The translations under genes were made by a program, and so were the position numbers. A stretch of 64,000 bases of DNA from Citrobacter sedlakii NBRC 105722 (GTDB lineage Bacteria > Pseudomonadota > Gammaproteobacteria > Enterobacterales > Enterobacteriaceae): the NCBI RefSeq assembly GCF_000759835.1, contig NZ_BBNB01000001.1:434001-498000 (forward strand), written 5' to 3'. This document shows positions 30,714 to 39,731 of this stretch, piece after piece. Position 1 is the stretch's first letter; each line of letters opens with the position of its first letter. The notes beneath the pieces are model-generated. The model made no database searches and was not told the DNA's origin. It worked only from the letters and a program-made list of their open reading frames with translations.

Positions 30714-33700
30714 ATGCCTGAACAACAACGTTACACGCTGCCCGTCAAAGCGGGCGATCAGCGCCTGCTGGGCGAACTGACCGGGGCTGCCTGCGCCACG
30801 CTGGTGGCGGACATTGCTGAACGCCATCCCGGCCCCGTCGTACTCATCGCCCCGGATATGCAAAACGCCCTGCGCCTGCATGATGAAATCCGCCAGTTTA
30901 CCGACCAGATGGTGATGAACCTCGCGGACTGGGAAACGCTTCCTTACGACAGCTTCTCGCCGCATCAGGAAATCATCTCATCACGCCTTTCCACCCTGTA
31001 TCAGTTGCCTTCTATGCAACGCGGCGTGTTGATTGTGCCGGTGAATACGCTGATGCAGCGCGTCTGCCCGCACAGTTATTTGCACGGCCATGCGCTGGTA
31101 ATGAAAAAAGGTCAGCGATTATCGCGCGACGCCCTGCGCGCGCAGCTCGACAGCGCAGGCTATCGGCACGTTGATCAGGTCATGGAACACGGCGAATACG
31201 CGACGCGCGGCGCGCTGCTGGATCTCTTCCCGATGGGTAGCGAACAACCCTACCGTCTGGATTTCTTTGACGACGAAATTGACAGCCTTCGCCTGTTTGA
31301 TGCGGATACCCAGCGCACGCTGGAAGAAGTGGATGCCATCAACCTGCTGCCAGCGCATGAGTTTCCGACGGATAAAACCGCCATCGAGCTGTTCCGCAGC
31401 CAGTGGCGCGATACATTTGAAGTGAAACGCGACGCTGAACATATTTATCAGCAGGTCAGTAAAGGCACGCTGCCTGCGGGGATTGAATACTGGCAACCGC
31501 TGTTTTTCAGCGAACCGCTGCCCCCACTGTTCAGTTACTTCCCGGCCAACACCTTACTTGTCAATACCGGCGATCTGGAAGCCAGCGCCGAACGCTTCCA
31601 GGCCGACACGCTGGCGCGTTTCGAGAACCGGGGCGTTGACCCGATGCGCCCGCTCCTGCCGCCAGAATCGCTCTGGCTCCGCGTTGACGCGCTGTTCTCG
31701 GAACTGAAGCGCTGGCCGCGCATTCAGCTTAAAACGGAGCACCTGCCGGACAAAGCGGCCAATACCAATCTGGGTTTCCAGCAATTGCCCGATCTGGCGG
31801 TACAGGCGCAGCAAAAAGCGCCGCTTGACGCTTTGCGCAAATTCCTCGAGTCGTTCACGGGTCCGGTTGTCTTTTCCGTGGAGAGCGAAGGCCGCCGCGA
31901 GGCGCTCGGCGAACTGCTCGCGCGAATTAAGCTCGCGCCGAAGCGCATTCTGCGTCTTGATGAAGCAAGTGGTAACGGGCGCTATCTGATGATCGGCGCC
32001 GCGGAACGCGGGTTTGTCGATACCCAGCGCAACCTGGCGATGATTTGCGAAAGCGACCTGCTCGGCGAGCGCGTGGCGCGTCGCCGCCAGGATTCACGCC
32101 GCACCATTAATCCGGACACGTTGATCCGTAACCTGGCCGAACTGCATACGGGTCAGCCGGTGGTTCATCTGGAACACGGCGTTGGTCGTTATGCCGGAAT
32201 GACGACCCTGGAAGCGGGCGGCATCAAGGGTGAATATCTGATGCTCACCTACGCCAACGACGCCAAACTGTATGTGCCGGTCTCCTCGTTACATCTCATC
32301 AGCCGCTATGCAGGCGGAGCCGAGGAAAACGCGCCGCTGCATAAGCTTGGCGGCGACGCCTGGTCCCGCGCGCGGCAAAAAGCAGCGGAAAAAGTCCGCG
32401 ACGTGGCGGCGGAGCTGCTGGATATTTATGCCCAACGTGCGGCGAAAGAAGGCTTTGCCTTTAAGCACGACCGCGAGCAGTACCAGCTATTTTGCGACAG
32501 CTTCCCGTTCGAGACCACGCCCGACCAGGCCCAGGCCATTAACGCTGTACTCAGCGACATGTGTCAGCCGCTGGCGATGGACCGTCTGGTCTGCGGCGAC
32601 GTGGGCTTCGGCAAAACCGAAGTGGCAATGCGCGCGGCGTTTCTCGCCGTTGAAAACCATAAGCAGGTGGCCGTTCTGGTGCCGACCACCCTGCTCGCCC
32701 AGCAGCACTTCGACAACTTCCGCGACCGCTTTGCCAACTGGCCGGTGCGTATCGAAATGCTGTCCCGCTTCCGTAGCGCCAAAGAACAGGCGCAGATCCT
32801 CGAACAGGCGGCTGAAGGGAAAATCGATATCCTGATCGGCACGCACAAGCTGCTGCAAAGCGATGTCAAACTGAAAGATCTGGGCTTATTGATTGTCGAC
32901 GAAGAGCACCGTTTCGGCGTGCGTCATAAAGAGCGTATCAAAGCGATGCGCGCCGACGTCGATATTCTGACCCTGACCGCCACGCCCATCCCGCGCACGC
33001 TCAATATGGCGATGAGCGGGATGCGCGATCTGTCGATCATTGCCACCCCACCGGCGCGACGGCTGGCGGTGAAAACCTTCGTCCGTGAATACGATAACCT
33101 GGTCGTGCGCGAGGCGATCCTGCGTGAAATCCTGCGCGGCGGCCAGGTCTATTACCTGTATAACGACGTCGAAAACATCCAGAAAGCCGCCGACCGCCTG
33201 GCGGAACTGGTGCCGGAAGCGCGCATCGCGATTGGTCATGGGCAGATGCGCGAGCGCGAACTGGAACGGGTAATGAACGACTTCCACCATCAGCGCTTTA
33301 ACGTGCTTGTGTGTACCACGATTATCGAGACCGGGATCGACATCCCGACCGCCAACACCATTATCATCGAACGCGCGGATCACTTTGGACTGGCGCAGTT
33401 GCATCAGTTGCGCGGACGCGTGGGCCGATCGCATCATCAGGCGTACGCCTGGCTGCTGACGCCGCATCCGAAAGCAATGACCACCGACGCGCAAAAGCGT
33501 CTGGAGGCGATTGCGTCACTGGAAGATTTGGGCGCGGGCTTTGCGCTGGCGACACACGATCTGGAAATTCGCGGCGCGGGCGAACTGCTTGGCGAAGACC
33601 AGAGCGGACAGATGGAAACCATTGGCTTCTCGCTGTATATGGAACTGCTGGAAAATGCCGTCGATGCGCTAAAAGCCGGACGGGAACCGTCGCTGGAAGA

Positions 33701-34160
33701 CCTCACCAGCCAGCAGACAGAAGTCGAACTGCGAATGCCGTCGCTGCTACCGGATGATTATATCCCCGACGTCAATACGCGCCTGTCGTTCTACAAGCGA
33801 ATCGCCAGCGCCAAAAGCGAAAACGAGCTGGAAGAGATCAAAGTGGAGCTTATCGACCGCTTTGGTCTTCTGCCGGATCCCGCGCGTAATCTGCTGGATA
33901 TCGCCCGTTTGCGTCAGCAGGCGCAAAAGCTGGGGATCCGCAAACTCGAAGGTAACGAGAAAGGCGGCACCATTGAATTCGCCGAGAAAAATCACGTGAA
34001 CCCGGGCTGGCTTATCGGTCTGCTGCAAAAGCAGCCTCAGCACTTCCGCCTCGACGGTCCGACCCGCCTGAAGTTTATGCAGGATCTGACGGAGCGGAAA
34101 ACGCGTATGGACTGGGTGCGTCAGTTTATGGCGCAACTGGAAGAAAACGCGGTCGCGTAA
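30714..34160 (+). CDS. mfd: Transcription-repair coupling factor Mfd
   Basis: 1148 aa, exactly the E. coli length when started at the ATG at 30714 (MPEQQRYTLPVKAGDQRLLG). It removes RNA polymerase stalled at DNA damage and recruits UvrA. The UvrB-homology module fills the first third, followed by the RNA-polymerase interaction domain (VVHLEHGVGRYAGM). The translocase has Walker A GDVGFGKTE, the DEEH box in LIVDEEHRFG, TATPIPRTL and the C-terminal RecG-like TRG motif. No internal defect seen. Confidence 0.97.
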   Translation: MPEQQRYTLPVKAGDQRLLGELTGAACATLVADIAERHPGPVVLIAPDMQNALRLHDEIRQFTDQMVMNLADWETLPYDSFSPHQEIISSRLSTLYQLPSMQRGVLIVPVNTLMQRVCPHSYLHGHALVMKKGQRLSRDALRAQLDSAGYRHVDQVMEHGEYATRGALLDLFPMGSEQPYRLDFFDDEIDSLRLFDADTQRTLEEVDAINLLPAHEFPTDKTAIELFRSQWRDTFEVKRDAEHIYQQVSKGTLPAGIEYWQPLFFSEPLPPLFSYFPANTLLVNTGDLEASAERFQADTLARFENRGVDPMRPLLPPESLWLRVDALFSELKRWPRIQLKTEHLPDKAANTNLGFQQLPDLAVQAQQKAPLDALRKFLESFTGPVVFSVESEGRREALGELLARIKLAPKRILRLDEASGNGRYLMIGAAERGFVDTQRNLAMICESDLLGERVARRRQDSRRTINPDTLIRNLAELHTGQPVVHLEHGVGRYAGMTTLEAGGIKGEYLMLTYANDAKLYVPVSSLHLISRYAGGAEENAPLHKLGGDAWSRARQKAAEKVRDVAAELLDIYAQRAAKEGFAFKHDREQYQLFCDSFPFETTPDQAQAINAVLSDMCQPLAMDRLVCGDVGFGKTEVAMRAAFLAVENHKQVAVLVPTTLLAQQHFDNFRDRFANWPVRIEMLSRFRSAKEQAQILEQAAEGKIDILIGTHKLLQSDVKLKDLGLLIVDEEHRFGVRHKERIKAMRADVDILTLTATPIPRTLNMAMSGMRDLSIIATPPARRLAVKTFVREYDNLVVREAILREILRGGQVYYLYNDVENIQKAADRLAELVPEARIAIGHGQMRERELERVMNDFHHQRFNVLVCTTIIETGIDIPTANTIIIERADHFGLAQLHQLRGRVGRSHHQAYAWLLTPHPKAMTTDAQKRLEAIASLEDLGAGFALATHDLEIRGAGELLGEDQSGQMETIGFSLYMELLENAVDALKAGREPSLEDLTSQQTEVELRMPSLLPDDYIPDVNTRLSFYKRIASAKSENELEEIKVELIDRFGLLPDPARNLLDIARLRQQAQKLGIRKLEGNEKGGTIEFAEKNHVNPGWLIGLLQKQPQHFRLDGPTRLKFMQDLTERKTRMDWVRQFMAQLEENAVA

Positions 34161-34168
34161 TAACCCGA

Positions 34169-34200
34169 TGCCGGATAAGGCGAAACCGCCGTCCGGCATG
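34169..34200. repeat. REP (palindromic unit) element downstream of mfd
   Basis: ATGCCGGATAAGGCG and CGCCGTCCGGCAT pair as an imperfect inverted repeat with the GCCGGAT...TCCGGC ends typical of enterobacterial REP sequences. It lies 9 bp after the mfd stop and probably stabilises the 3' end. It is the only clear REP seen in the window. Confidence 0.75.
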
Positions 34201-34313
34201 ATCTCCCCCGCCTCGCAGATCTTTACAACTCTTTGCACTTCCCTTGCATTTCAGGACATGCCAACCCGCCATAATGATCGTTGGCGTCTTTTATTCCAAT
34301 AACCCTTTGATTT

Positions 34314-35285
34314 ATGATGATAATGAAAACTCTGCGACTTTCCCGCTGGCTGGCGTTTGTCACGTTTGCCGCCAGCATGGCGCTTGCGCTACCTGCGCAG
34401 GCGAATACCTGGCCACTTCCGCCGCCCGGCAGCAAACTGGTGGGCGAAAATAAATATCACGTTGTCGAAAACAACGGCGGTTCCCTGGAGGCCATTGCGA
34501 AGAAATACAACGTTGGATTCCTGGCGCTGTTACAGGCAAATCCCGGCGTTGACCCCTACGTGCCGCGCGCTGGCAGCGTGTTGACCATTCCGCTGCAAAC
34601 CCTCCTGCCGGATGCGCCGCGCGAAGGTATCGTCATTAACCTTGCTGAACTGCGCCTTTATTATTATCCACCGGGTAAAAACGTGGTCACGGTTTACCCT
34701 ATCGGCATTGGTCAACTGGGGGGCGATACGCTTACGCCCACCATGGTAACCACTGTTTCCGACAAGCGCGCGAATCCGACCTGGACGCCGACGGCCAATA
34801 TTCGCGCCCGCTATAAAGCACAGGGGATCGAATTGCCTGCGGTTGTCCCTGCCGGGCCGGATAACCCGATGGGTCACCACGCGATTCGTTTAGCCGCCTA
34901 CGGCGGCGTGTATCTGCTGCACGGCACCAACGCCGATTTCGGCATCGGAATGCGGGTCAGTTCCGGCTGCATTCGCCTGCGTGATGGCGATATTGAAACG
35001 CTGTTTAAGCAGGTTACCCCGGGAACCAAAGTCAACATTATTAATACGCCGATCAAAGCCTCAGTCGAGCCAGGCGGCGTACGTCTGGTTGAGGTACATC
35101 AGCCGCTGTCAAAAAATATTGATGATGACCCGCAGGTTTTGCCTATCGTCCTGAACAGCACATTGCTGGCATTTAAAGATGCCGCGCAAACCGATGCGCC
35201 ACTGATGCAGCATGTAATGGATGTCCGCTCCGGCATGCCGGTCGACGTCACTCGACATCACGACGTTAAACAGCAATCCCTGTAA
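34314..35285 (+). CDS. ldtC: L,D-transpeptidase LdtC, links Braun lipoprotein to peptidoglycan
   Basis: 323 aa periplasmic enzyme (formerly YcfS). Signal peptide to about residue 30 (ALPAQA), LysM domain about 46-92 (YHVVENNGGSLEAIAKKYN), then the YkuD catalytic domain with His203 in LLHGTNADFG and the nucleophile Cys219 in MRVSSGCIRLRD. It attaches Lpp to the meso-diaminopimelate residue of the wall. Three in-frame ATG codons (34314, 34317, 34323) compete and none has a strong ribosome site, so the start is uncertain by up to three codons. Confidence 0.94.
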   Translation: MMIMKTLRLSRWLAFVTFAASMALALPAQANTWPLPPPGSKLVGENKYHVVENNGGSLEAIAKKYNVGFLALLQANPGVDPYVPRAGSVLTIPLQTLLPDAPREGIVINLAELRLYYYPPGKNVVTVYPIGIGQLGGDTLTPTMVTTVSDKRANPTWTPTANIRARYKAQGIELPAVVPAGPDNPMGHHAIRLAAYGGVYLLHGTNADFGIGMRVSSGCIRLRDGDIETLFKQVTPGTKVNIINTPIKASVEPGGVRLVEVHQPLSKNIDDDPQVLPIVLNSTLLAFKDAAQTDAPLMQHVMDVRSGMPVDVTRHHDVKQQSL

Positions 35286-35293
35286 GCCTGAAC

Positions 35294-35334
35294 GAAAAAG
35301 CCCCGCTGAACCGTAGTTCAGCGGGGCTTTTTTG
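35294..35334. terminator. Bidirectional terminator between ldtC and bhsA
   Basis: AAAAAGCCCCGCTGAAC and GTTCAGCGGGGCTTTTTT form a long GC-rich stem around CGTA with A and T tracts on both sides, fitting termination of ldtC on the plus strand and bhsA on the minus strand. Confidence 0.9.
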
Positions 35335-35377
35335 TGCAGTGGCAAATCTTAATCAGGCATTAATGAGGGGTTAATGC

Positions 35378-35635
35378 TTATTTGTAAATTACCGCGGTAC
35401 CGTGCAGCGTGTTCGGGCCAGTAACCGAGGTAATGCGGAAAGATTTCGCCCCCATTTCATCTGCTTTTTGCGCCAGTTGTTCTTCCAGAGAACCCAGGTT
35501 AGTACCTGCGCTGGCAGAGATGGTCCCAACTTTTTGCTGGCCGTCAGGCGTAGATTGCACTTCAACGGCAGCGAAGCTGGCGAATGAAAGAGAGCTGAGT
35601 ACAGCAGCAGCGATGAGGGCTTTGACGTTTTTCAT
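35378..35635 (-). CDS. bhsA: Multiple stress resistance protein BhsA
   Basis: 85 aa, DUF1471 (YhcN/BhsA) family. A signal peptide ending SFASFA is followed by a mature domain of about 60 residues with VGTISASAGTNLGSLEEQL and GAKSFRITSVTGPNTLHGTAVIYK in outline. Outer-membrane or periplasmic; in E. coli it lowers copper permeability and affects biofilm. It is divergent from comR, its repressor, as in E. coli. Confidence 0.93.
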   Translation of the reverse strand: MKNVKALIAAAVLSSLSFASFAAVEVQSTPDGQQKVGTISASAGTNLGSLEEQLAQKADEMGAKSFRITSVTGPNTLHGTAVIYK

Positions 35636-35703
35636 AATAGTAACCTTTTGCAGATGAACGGGGTCGTAAGCATTTACTTAACGATCGATAGGTAAATGAT
35701 AGA

Positions 35704-35719
35704 TGTGATCCAGGTCACA
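35704..35719 (-). promoter_or_regulatory. CRP site upstream of bhsA
   Basis: TGTGATCCAGGTCACA is a perfect match to TGTGA-N6-TCACA. Its centre is about 76 bases before the bhsA ATG, a normal activator distance. Whether CRP acts here is inference. Confidence 0.7.
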
Positions 35720-35733
35720 CGTCAACTCTTTTT

Positions 35734-35749
35734 TATAACGGTCGTTATA
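35734..35749. promoter_or_regulatory. Palindrome TATAACG-GT-CGTTATA, candidate ComR operator
   Basis: Two perfect seven-base arms around GT lie in the bhsA-comR intergenic region, 15 bp from the CRP site. TetR-family repressors usually bind such short palindromes beside their divergent target, and ComR is the adjacent TetR protein. Assignment is inferred from position. Confidence 0.5.
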
Positions 35750-35876
35750 TAAATTAAAAAGCACTTATCTTTCATGACAATGCAACGTAATTATTTTTCA
35801 CAGGAATGCGCTGGAGACTGGACGGTTTTATTTTTATAATGGTTATTCATTAAACCCAGACAGGTACACCGGCATC

Positions 35877-36512
35877 ATGACAACTGACTCGACAGGTTGT
35901 GTAAAAAAAAGCCGTGGCCGACCAAAAGTGTTCGACAGGGAAGCCGCGCTTGATAAGGCCATGACACTCTTCTGGCAGCACGGTTATGAGGCGACGTCGC
36001 TCTCTGATCTTGTTGAAGCGACAGGGGCGAAAGCCCCCACGCTGTATGCAGAATTCACCAATAAAGAAGGACTGTTTCGCGCGGTGCTCGACAGGTACAT
36101 CGCCCGTTTCGCCGCAAAGCATGAAGCGCAGCTATTTTGCGAAGAAAAAAGCGTGGAGGCCGCGCTGGAAGATTACTTCACCGCCGTGGCGACCTGTTTT
36201 ACCAGTAAAGACACCCCGGCGGGTTGTTTTATGATCAACACTTCCGCGACGCTTTCTGCCGCGTCACGGGATATTGCGCATACGGTGAAATCACGCCACG
36301 CCATGCAGGAGCAAACGTTGACCCGTTTCCTGCAACAGCGCCAGATGCGCGCAGAGATCCCGACGCAGTGCAACGTACAGCACCTTGCCGAATACCTGAA
36401 CTGCATCTTACAGGGGATGTCGATCAGCGCCCGCGAAGGCGCGTCGTTTGACACACTGATGCAGATCACCCGTACCACTCTTCGCCTTTGGCCCGAGCTG
36501 TTAAAAGCCTGA
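35877..36512 (+). CDS. comR: TetR-family copper-responsive repressor ComR
   Basis: 211 aa (E. coli ComR/YcfQ is about 210). The basic start GRPKVFDREAAL leads into a TetR helix-turn-helix: ATSLSDLVEATGAKAPTLYAEF with the characteristic TLYxxF ending near residue 60. The C-terminal ligand domain carries cysteines (VATCF, AGCF, NCIL). It represses bhsA and releases it with copper in E. coli. Divergent from bhsA by 241 bp. Confidence 0.9.
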   Translation: MTTDSTGCVKKSRGRPKVFDREAALDKAMTLFWQHGYEATSLSDLVEATGAKAPTLYAEFTNKEGLFRAVLDRYIARFAAKHEAQLFCEEKSVEAALEDYFTAVATCFTSKDTPAGCFMINTSATLSAASRDIAHTVKSRHAMQEQTLTRFLQQRQMRAEIPTQCNVQHLAEYLNCILQGMSISAREGASFDTLMQITRTTLRLWPELLKA

Positions 36513-36619
36513 TTGATCCTGCTGACCGGGGAATGCGTTTCCCGGTCCTTCTCTCACCTTTCCCCTACAATCAGTAATGTTTTCACCGGGTTAGACTCAA
36601 ATTTCTTAAAATATTATTT

Positions 36620-36638
36620 GATAATAGAAACCATTATC
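36620..36638 (+). promoter_or_regulatory. Fur box upstream of the iutA-like gene
   Basis: GATAATAGAAACCATTATC matches the 19-bp Fur consensus GATAATGATAATCATTATC at fifteen of nineteen positions, with both outer hexamers perfect. It lies about 105 bp before the receptor gene, so expression should be iron-repressed. Confidence 0.85.
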
Positions 36639-36743
36639 AGCAATATTCGCATTTGATTTTCTATCTGTTTCACAATGTAACAGCCGGAGCCTGCCCGGCA
36701 AGAAGAACACCACTTTTACAGATATTTTCAGAAGGGAATGCGA

Positions 36744-38933
36744 ATGAATAAGCGTCTTTGGGTGCTCAACCCAGTCCTGCTTGCGTTAACCCTGCCTGCA
36801 ACGGCAGCGACGCAAACAGAAGAAGAAAACCTCATCGTCAGCGCTAACCGGAGTCAAAAAACGGTGGCGGAAATGGCGCAGACCACCTGGGTGATCGAGG
36901 GTCAGGAAATTGAACAACAGGTTCAGGGCGGCAAAGAGTTTAAAGATGTGCTGGCGCAGTTGATCCCCGGTATTGATGTCAGCAGCCAGGGACGAACCAA
37001 CTATGGTATGAATATGCGCGGGCGCGCGCTGGTCGTGCTGATTGATGGCGTACGCCTTAACTCTTCGCGTACCGACAGCCGACAGCTGGACGCCATCGAT
37101 CCGTTCAACATTGCCCACATTGAAGTGATTTCCGGCGCGACGTCGCTCTATGGCGGCGGCAGTACTGGCGGCCTGATCAACATCGTGACCAAAAAAGGCC
37201 AGCCGGAACGCGAAGTGGAACTAGAACTGGGTGCTAAATCGGGCTTCAATAACAGTAACGATCGTGACGAGCGCGTTGCCGCCGCGGTCAGCGGTGGGAC
37301 GGATCGCGCCTCTGGCCGTCTCTCTGTCGCCTGGCAGCGCTTCGGCGGCTGGTACGATGGCAACGGCGATGCGCTAATGCTCGACAATACGCAAACCGGC
37401 TTGCAGCACTCCGATCGTCTGGATGTGATGGGTACGGGCACAATTGAGATTGACGACAACCGTCAGCTACAGCTGGTGACCCAATATTATAAAAGCCAGG
37501 GCGATGACGACTACGGCCTGTATCTGGGCGAAAATATGTCTGCCGTCACTGGTGACGGTAAAGCCAGCACCCGTAGCGGACTCAGTGCCGATCGCATCCC
37601 CGGAACAGAGCGTCATCTGATTAGCCTGCAATATTCAGACGCCGACTTCTTCGGTCAAAATTTGGTCAGCCAAATTTATTACCGTGATGAATCGCTGAAA
37701 TTTTATCCCTTCCCGTCGCTGACCAGGGGCCAGGTCACCAGCTTTTCTGCCTCGCAGCAGGACACCGATCAGTACGGCGCCAAAATTACCCTCAACAGTC
37801 AGTTGATGGATAACTGGGAACTGACCTGGGGTGTCGATGCGGATCACGAGACCTTCGACGCTAATCAGAAATTTTTCGACCTCGCATGGTCGCTTCCCTC
37901 CGGCGGCATGGACAACCGTACGGCCTATACCACCGGACGTTACCCCGGCTACAGCATCACTAATTTCGCGCCGTTCCTGCAAAGCAGTTATGACATCAAC
38001 GATATTTTCACCCTGAGCGGCGGCATCCGCTATCAATGGACTGAAAACCGGGTTGATGATTTCATCGGCTACGCGCAGCAGCAGGGGATCGCCAATGGGC
38101 TGGCGAGTTCTGCCGATGCGATACCGGGCGGCAAAACCGATTACGATAACGTCCTGTTCAACGCCGGGCTGCTTGCGCATCTGACCGAACGCCAGCAGGC
38201 GTGGTTCAACTTTTCCCAAGGCGTCGAATTGCCGGATCCGGGGAAATACTACGGTAACGGCACCTATCAGTTGGTAGGCGATCATTACCAGCTTCAGCGC
38301 AGCGTAAACGTCGCTGACTCGCGTCTGGAAGGGATCAAAGTCAACTCCTATGAACTGGGATGGCGCTATACCGGCGACAGTCTGCGTACGCAACTGGCGG
38401 CCTATTACTCTACCTCCGACAAATCCATTGTGATTAACCGCAGCGATATGACCATTCGCGTGGAACCTGACGACCGCCGGATTTACGGCGTGGAAGGCGC
38501 TGTGGACTATTTCATTCCTGACAGCGACTGGAGCCTCGGCGCAAACTTCAACGTACTGAAGTCTGAAGTGAAGCAAAACGGGAAATGGGAAAAATGGGAT
38601 GTGACGCTGGCCTCGCCGTCAAAAGCCACCGCCTGGGTGGGTTGGGCGCCAGAGCCGTGGTCATTGCGGGTGCAAACCCAACAGTCTTTCGATCTGACGG
38701 ATGCCAGCGGTAATAAGCTGGATGGATACAATACCGTTGACGTTATCAGCAGTTATCAGCTCCCGCTGGGTAAACTGACCTTCAGCATCGAAAACCTGCT
38801 GGATGAAGACTACACCACCCTCTGGGGACAGCGCGCGCCGCTGCTGTACAGCCCAACCTACGGCAGCCCATCGCAGTATGAATACAAGGGCCGCGGGCGG
38901 ACCTTTGGCCTGAACTACGCGTTAACTTTCTGA
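36744..38933 (+). CDS. iutA: TonB-dependent ferric aerobactin receptor homologue (IutA-like)
   Basis: 729 aa outer-membrane receptor. Signal peptide ending ATAATQ region, then a TonB box near NLIVSANRS, the plug domain with TTWVIEGQEIEQQVQGGKE-type sequence, and a 22-strand barrel ending in YALTF. Many long stretches match E. coli plasmid IutA as I recall it (AEMAQTTWVIE, SSRTDSRQLD, GVELPDPGKYYG), giving an estimated 65-75% identity. I took the ATG at 36744 because the GAAGGG site is too close to the ATG at 36738. No aerobactin synthesis genes accompany it, so it would use siderophore made by others. It is inserted between comR and ycfJ, which are near neighbours in E. coli. Confidence 0.85.
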   Translation: MNKRLWVLNPVLLALTLPATAATQTEEENLIVSANRSQKTVAEMAQTTWVIEGQEIEQQVQGGKEFKDVLAQLIPGIDVSSQGRTNYGMNMRGRALVVLIDGVRLNSSRTDSRQLDAIDPFNIAHIEVISGATSLYGGGSTGGLINIVTKKGQPEREVELELGAKSGFNNSNDRDERVAAAVSGGTDRASGRLSVAWQRFGGWYDGNGDALMLDNTQTGLQHSDRLDVMGTGTIEIDDNRQLQLVTQYYKSQGDDDYGLYLGENMSAVTGDGKASTRSGLSADRIPGTERHLISLQYSDADFFGQNLVSQIYYRDESLKFYPFPSLTRGQVTSFSASQQDTDQYGAKITLNSQLMDNWELTWGVDADHETFDANQKFFDLAWSLPSGGMDNRTAYTTGRYPGYSITNFAPFLQSSYDINDIFTLSGGIRYQWTENRVDDFIGYAQQQGIANGLASSADAIPGGKTDYDNVLFNAGLLAHLTERQQAWFNFSQGVELPDPGKYYGNGTYQLVGDHYQLQRSVNVADSRLEGIKVNSYELGWRYTGDSLRTQLAAYYSTSDKSIVINRSDMTIRVEPDDRRIYGVEGAVDYFIPDSDWSLGANFNVLKSEVKQNGKWEKWDVTLASPSKATAWVGWAPEPWSLRVQTQQSFDLTDASGNKLDGYNTVDVISSYQLPLGKLTFSIENLLDEDYTTLWGQRAPLLYSPTYGSPSQYEYKGRGRTFGLNYALTF

Positions 38934-38970
38934 TAAAAAAAGCCCCTCAGCCTGAGCGAATGAGGGGCTA
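38932..38970 (-). terminator. Terminator after ycfJ
   Basis: On the minus strand AGCCCCTCA and TGAGGGGCT form a nine-bp stem followed by TTTTTTT. It lies between the converging iutA-like gene and ycfJ and reads best for ycfJ. Confidence 0.85.
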
Positions 38971-38990
38971 ATCAGCAGAGTACAGCTTTT

Positions 38991-39530
38991 TTATGCTTTG
39001 TTATTCAGAATCAACTGGCCGTTGTTATCCAGCGGAATTTGTGTACCCGGATCTTTATCCATCCGGATTTTGCCCTGCTGATCGCCGATCTTGTAGGTCA
39101 CGTCGTAGCCGAGCATTTTTTCCGATTTGTCATAGACGGTTTTGCAACGCTGCTGCGTAGAGGTGTAGGTGTCGTTTTCCTGCATTGATCCCTGGATCTG
39201 GTTACCCGCGTAACCACCGCCCAGCGCCCCGACAACAGTGGCGACATCTTTACCACGGCCCCCGCCAAACTGATGACCAATCACTCCGCCAGCCACTGCG
39301 CCAAGAACAGAACCGGCGATGCGGTTTTCATCCTGGACAGGTCTGCGGTGGGTCACCGTGACGTTACGGCACTCCTGACGTGGGGTCTTAATGGTTTCTT
39401 TGATAGGTGTTGCAGAAACCACTTGCGCATACTGCGGGCCGCGATCAAAGACGTTCAGACTGGCCACCGCCGCCACGCCCAGCGCAGCAGCTACGCCAAT
39501 CCCTATACCCGCCAACATTGATTTATTCAC
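38991..39530 (-). CDS. ycfJ: Glycine-zipper protein YcfJ
   Basis: 179 aa. An N-terminal hydrophobic segment (MLAGIGIGVAAALGVAAVASL) is followed by a periplasmic region and a glycine-zipper 2TM stretch, GSVLGAVAGGVIGHQFGGGRG and GALGGGYAGNQIQG in outline (about 75-110). The C-terminal domain has the conserved RCKTVYD cysteine. Envelope protein of unknown activity, linked to biofilm in E. coli. Confidence 0.92.
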   Translation of the reverse strand: MNKSMLAGIGIGVAAALGVAAVASLNVFDRGPQYAQVVSATPIKETIKTPRQECRNVTVTHRRPVQDENRIAGSVLGAVAGGVIGHQFGGGRGKDVATVVGALGGGYAGNQIQGSMQENDTYTSTQQRCKTVYDKSEKMLGYDVTYKIGDQQGKIRMDKDPGTQIPLDNNGQLILNNKA

Positions 39531-39731
39531 GGGAAATCCTCCTTCTTTGCTATTGGTAACAATATTGCAACTAAAGCAAGCAGAAGCCCATCAGATTGCG
39601 GATGAAAATATCGTGGGTTGACCTTAAAACAGCATGATTCAGAGAACTCTGAGGAGAGCGACAGGAATATTCAGTGTGCAGAACGGCGCAGACGCTCAGC
39701 GCCGCCATTGGCGACGCTGAGCGGAAGGTAA

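Noticed and set aside
37635..38576. 313-codon minus-strand frame inside the iutA-like gene
   Set aside because: Reversed frame of a receptor whose plus-strand translation is continuous and recognisable.
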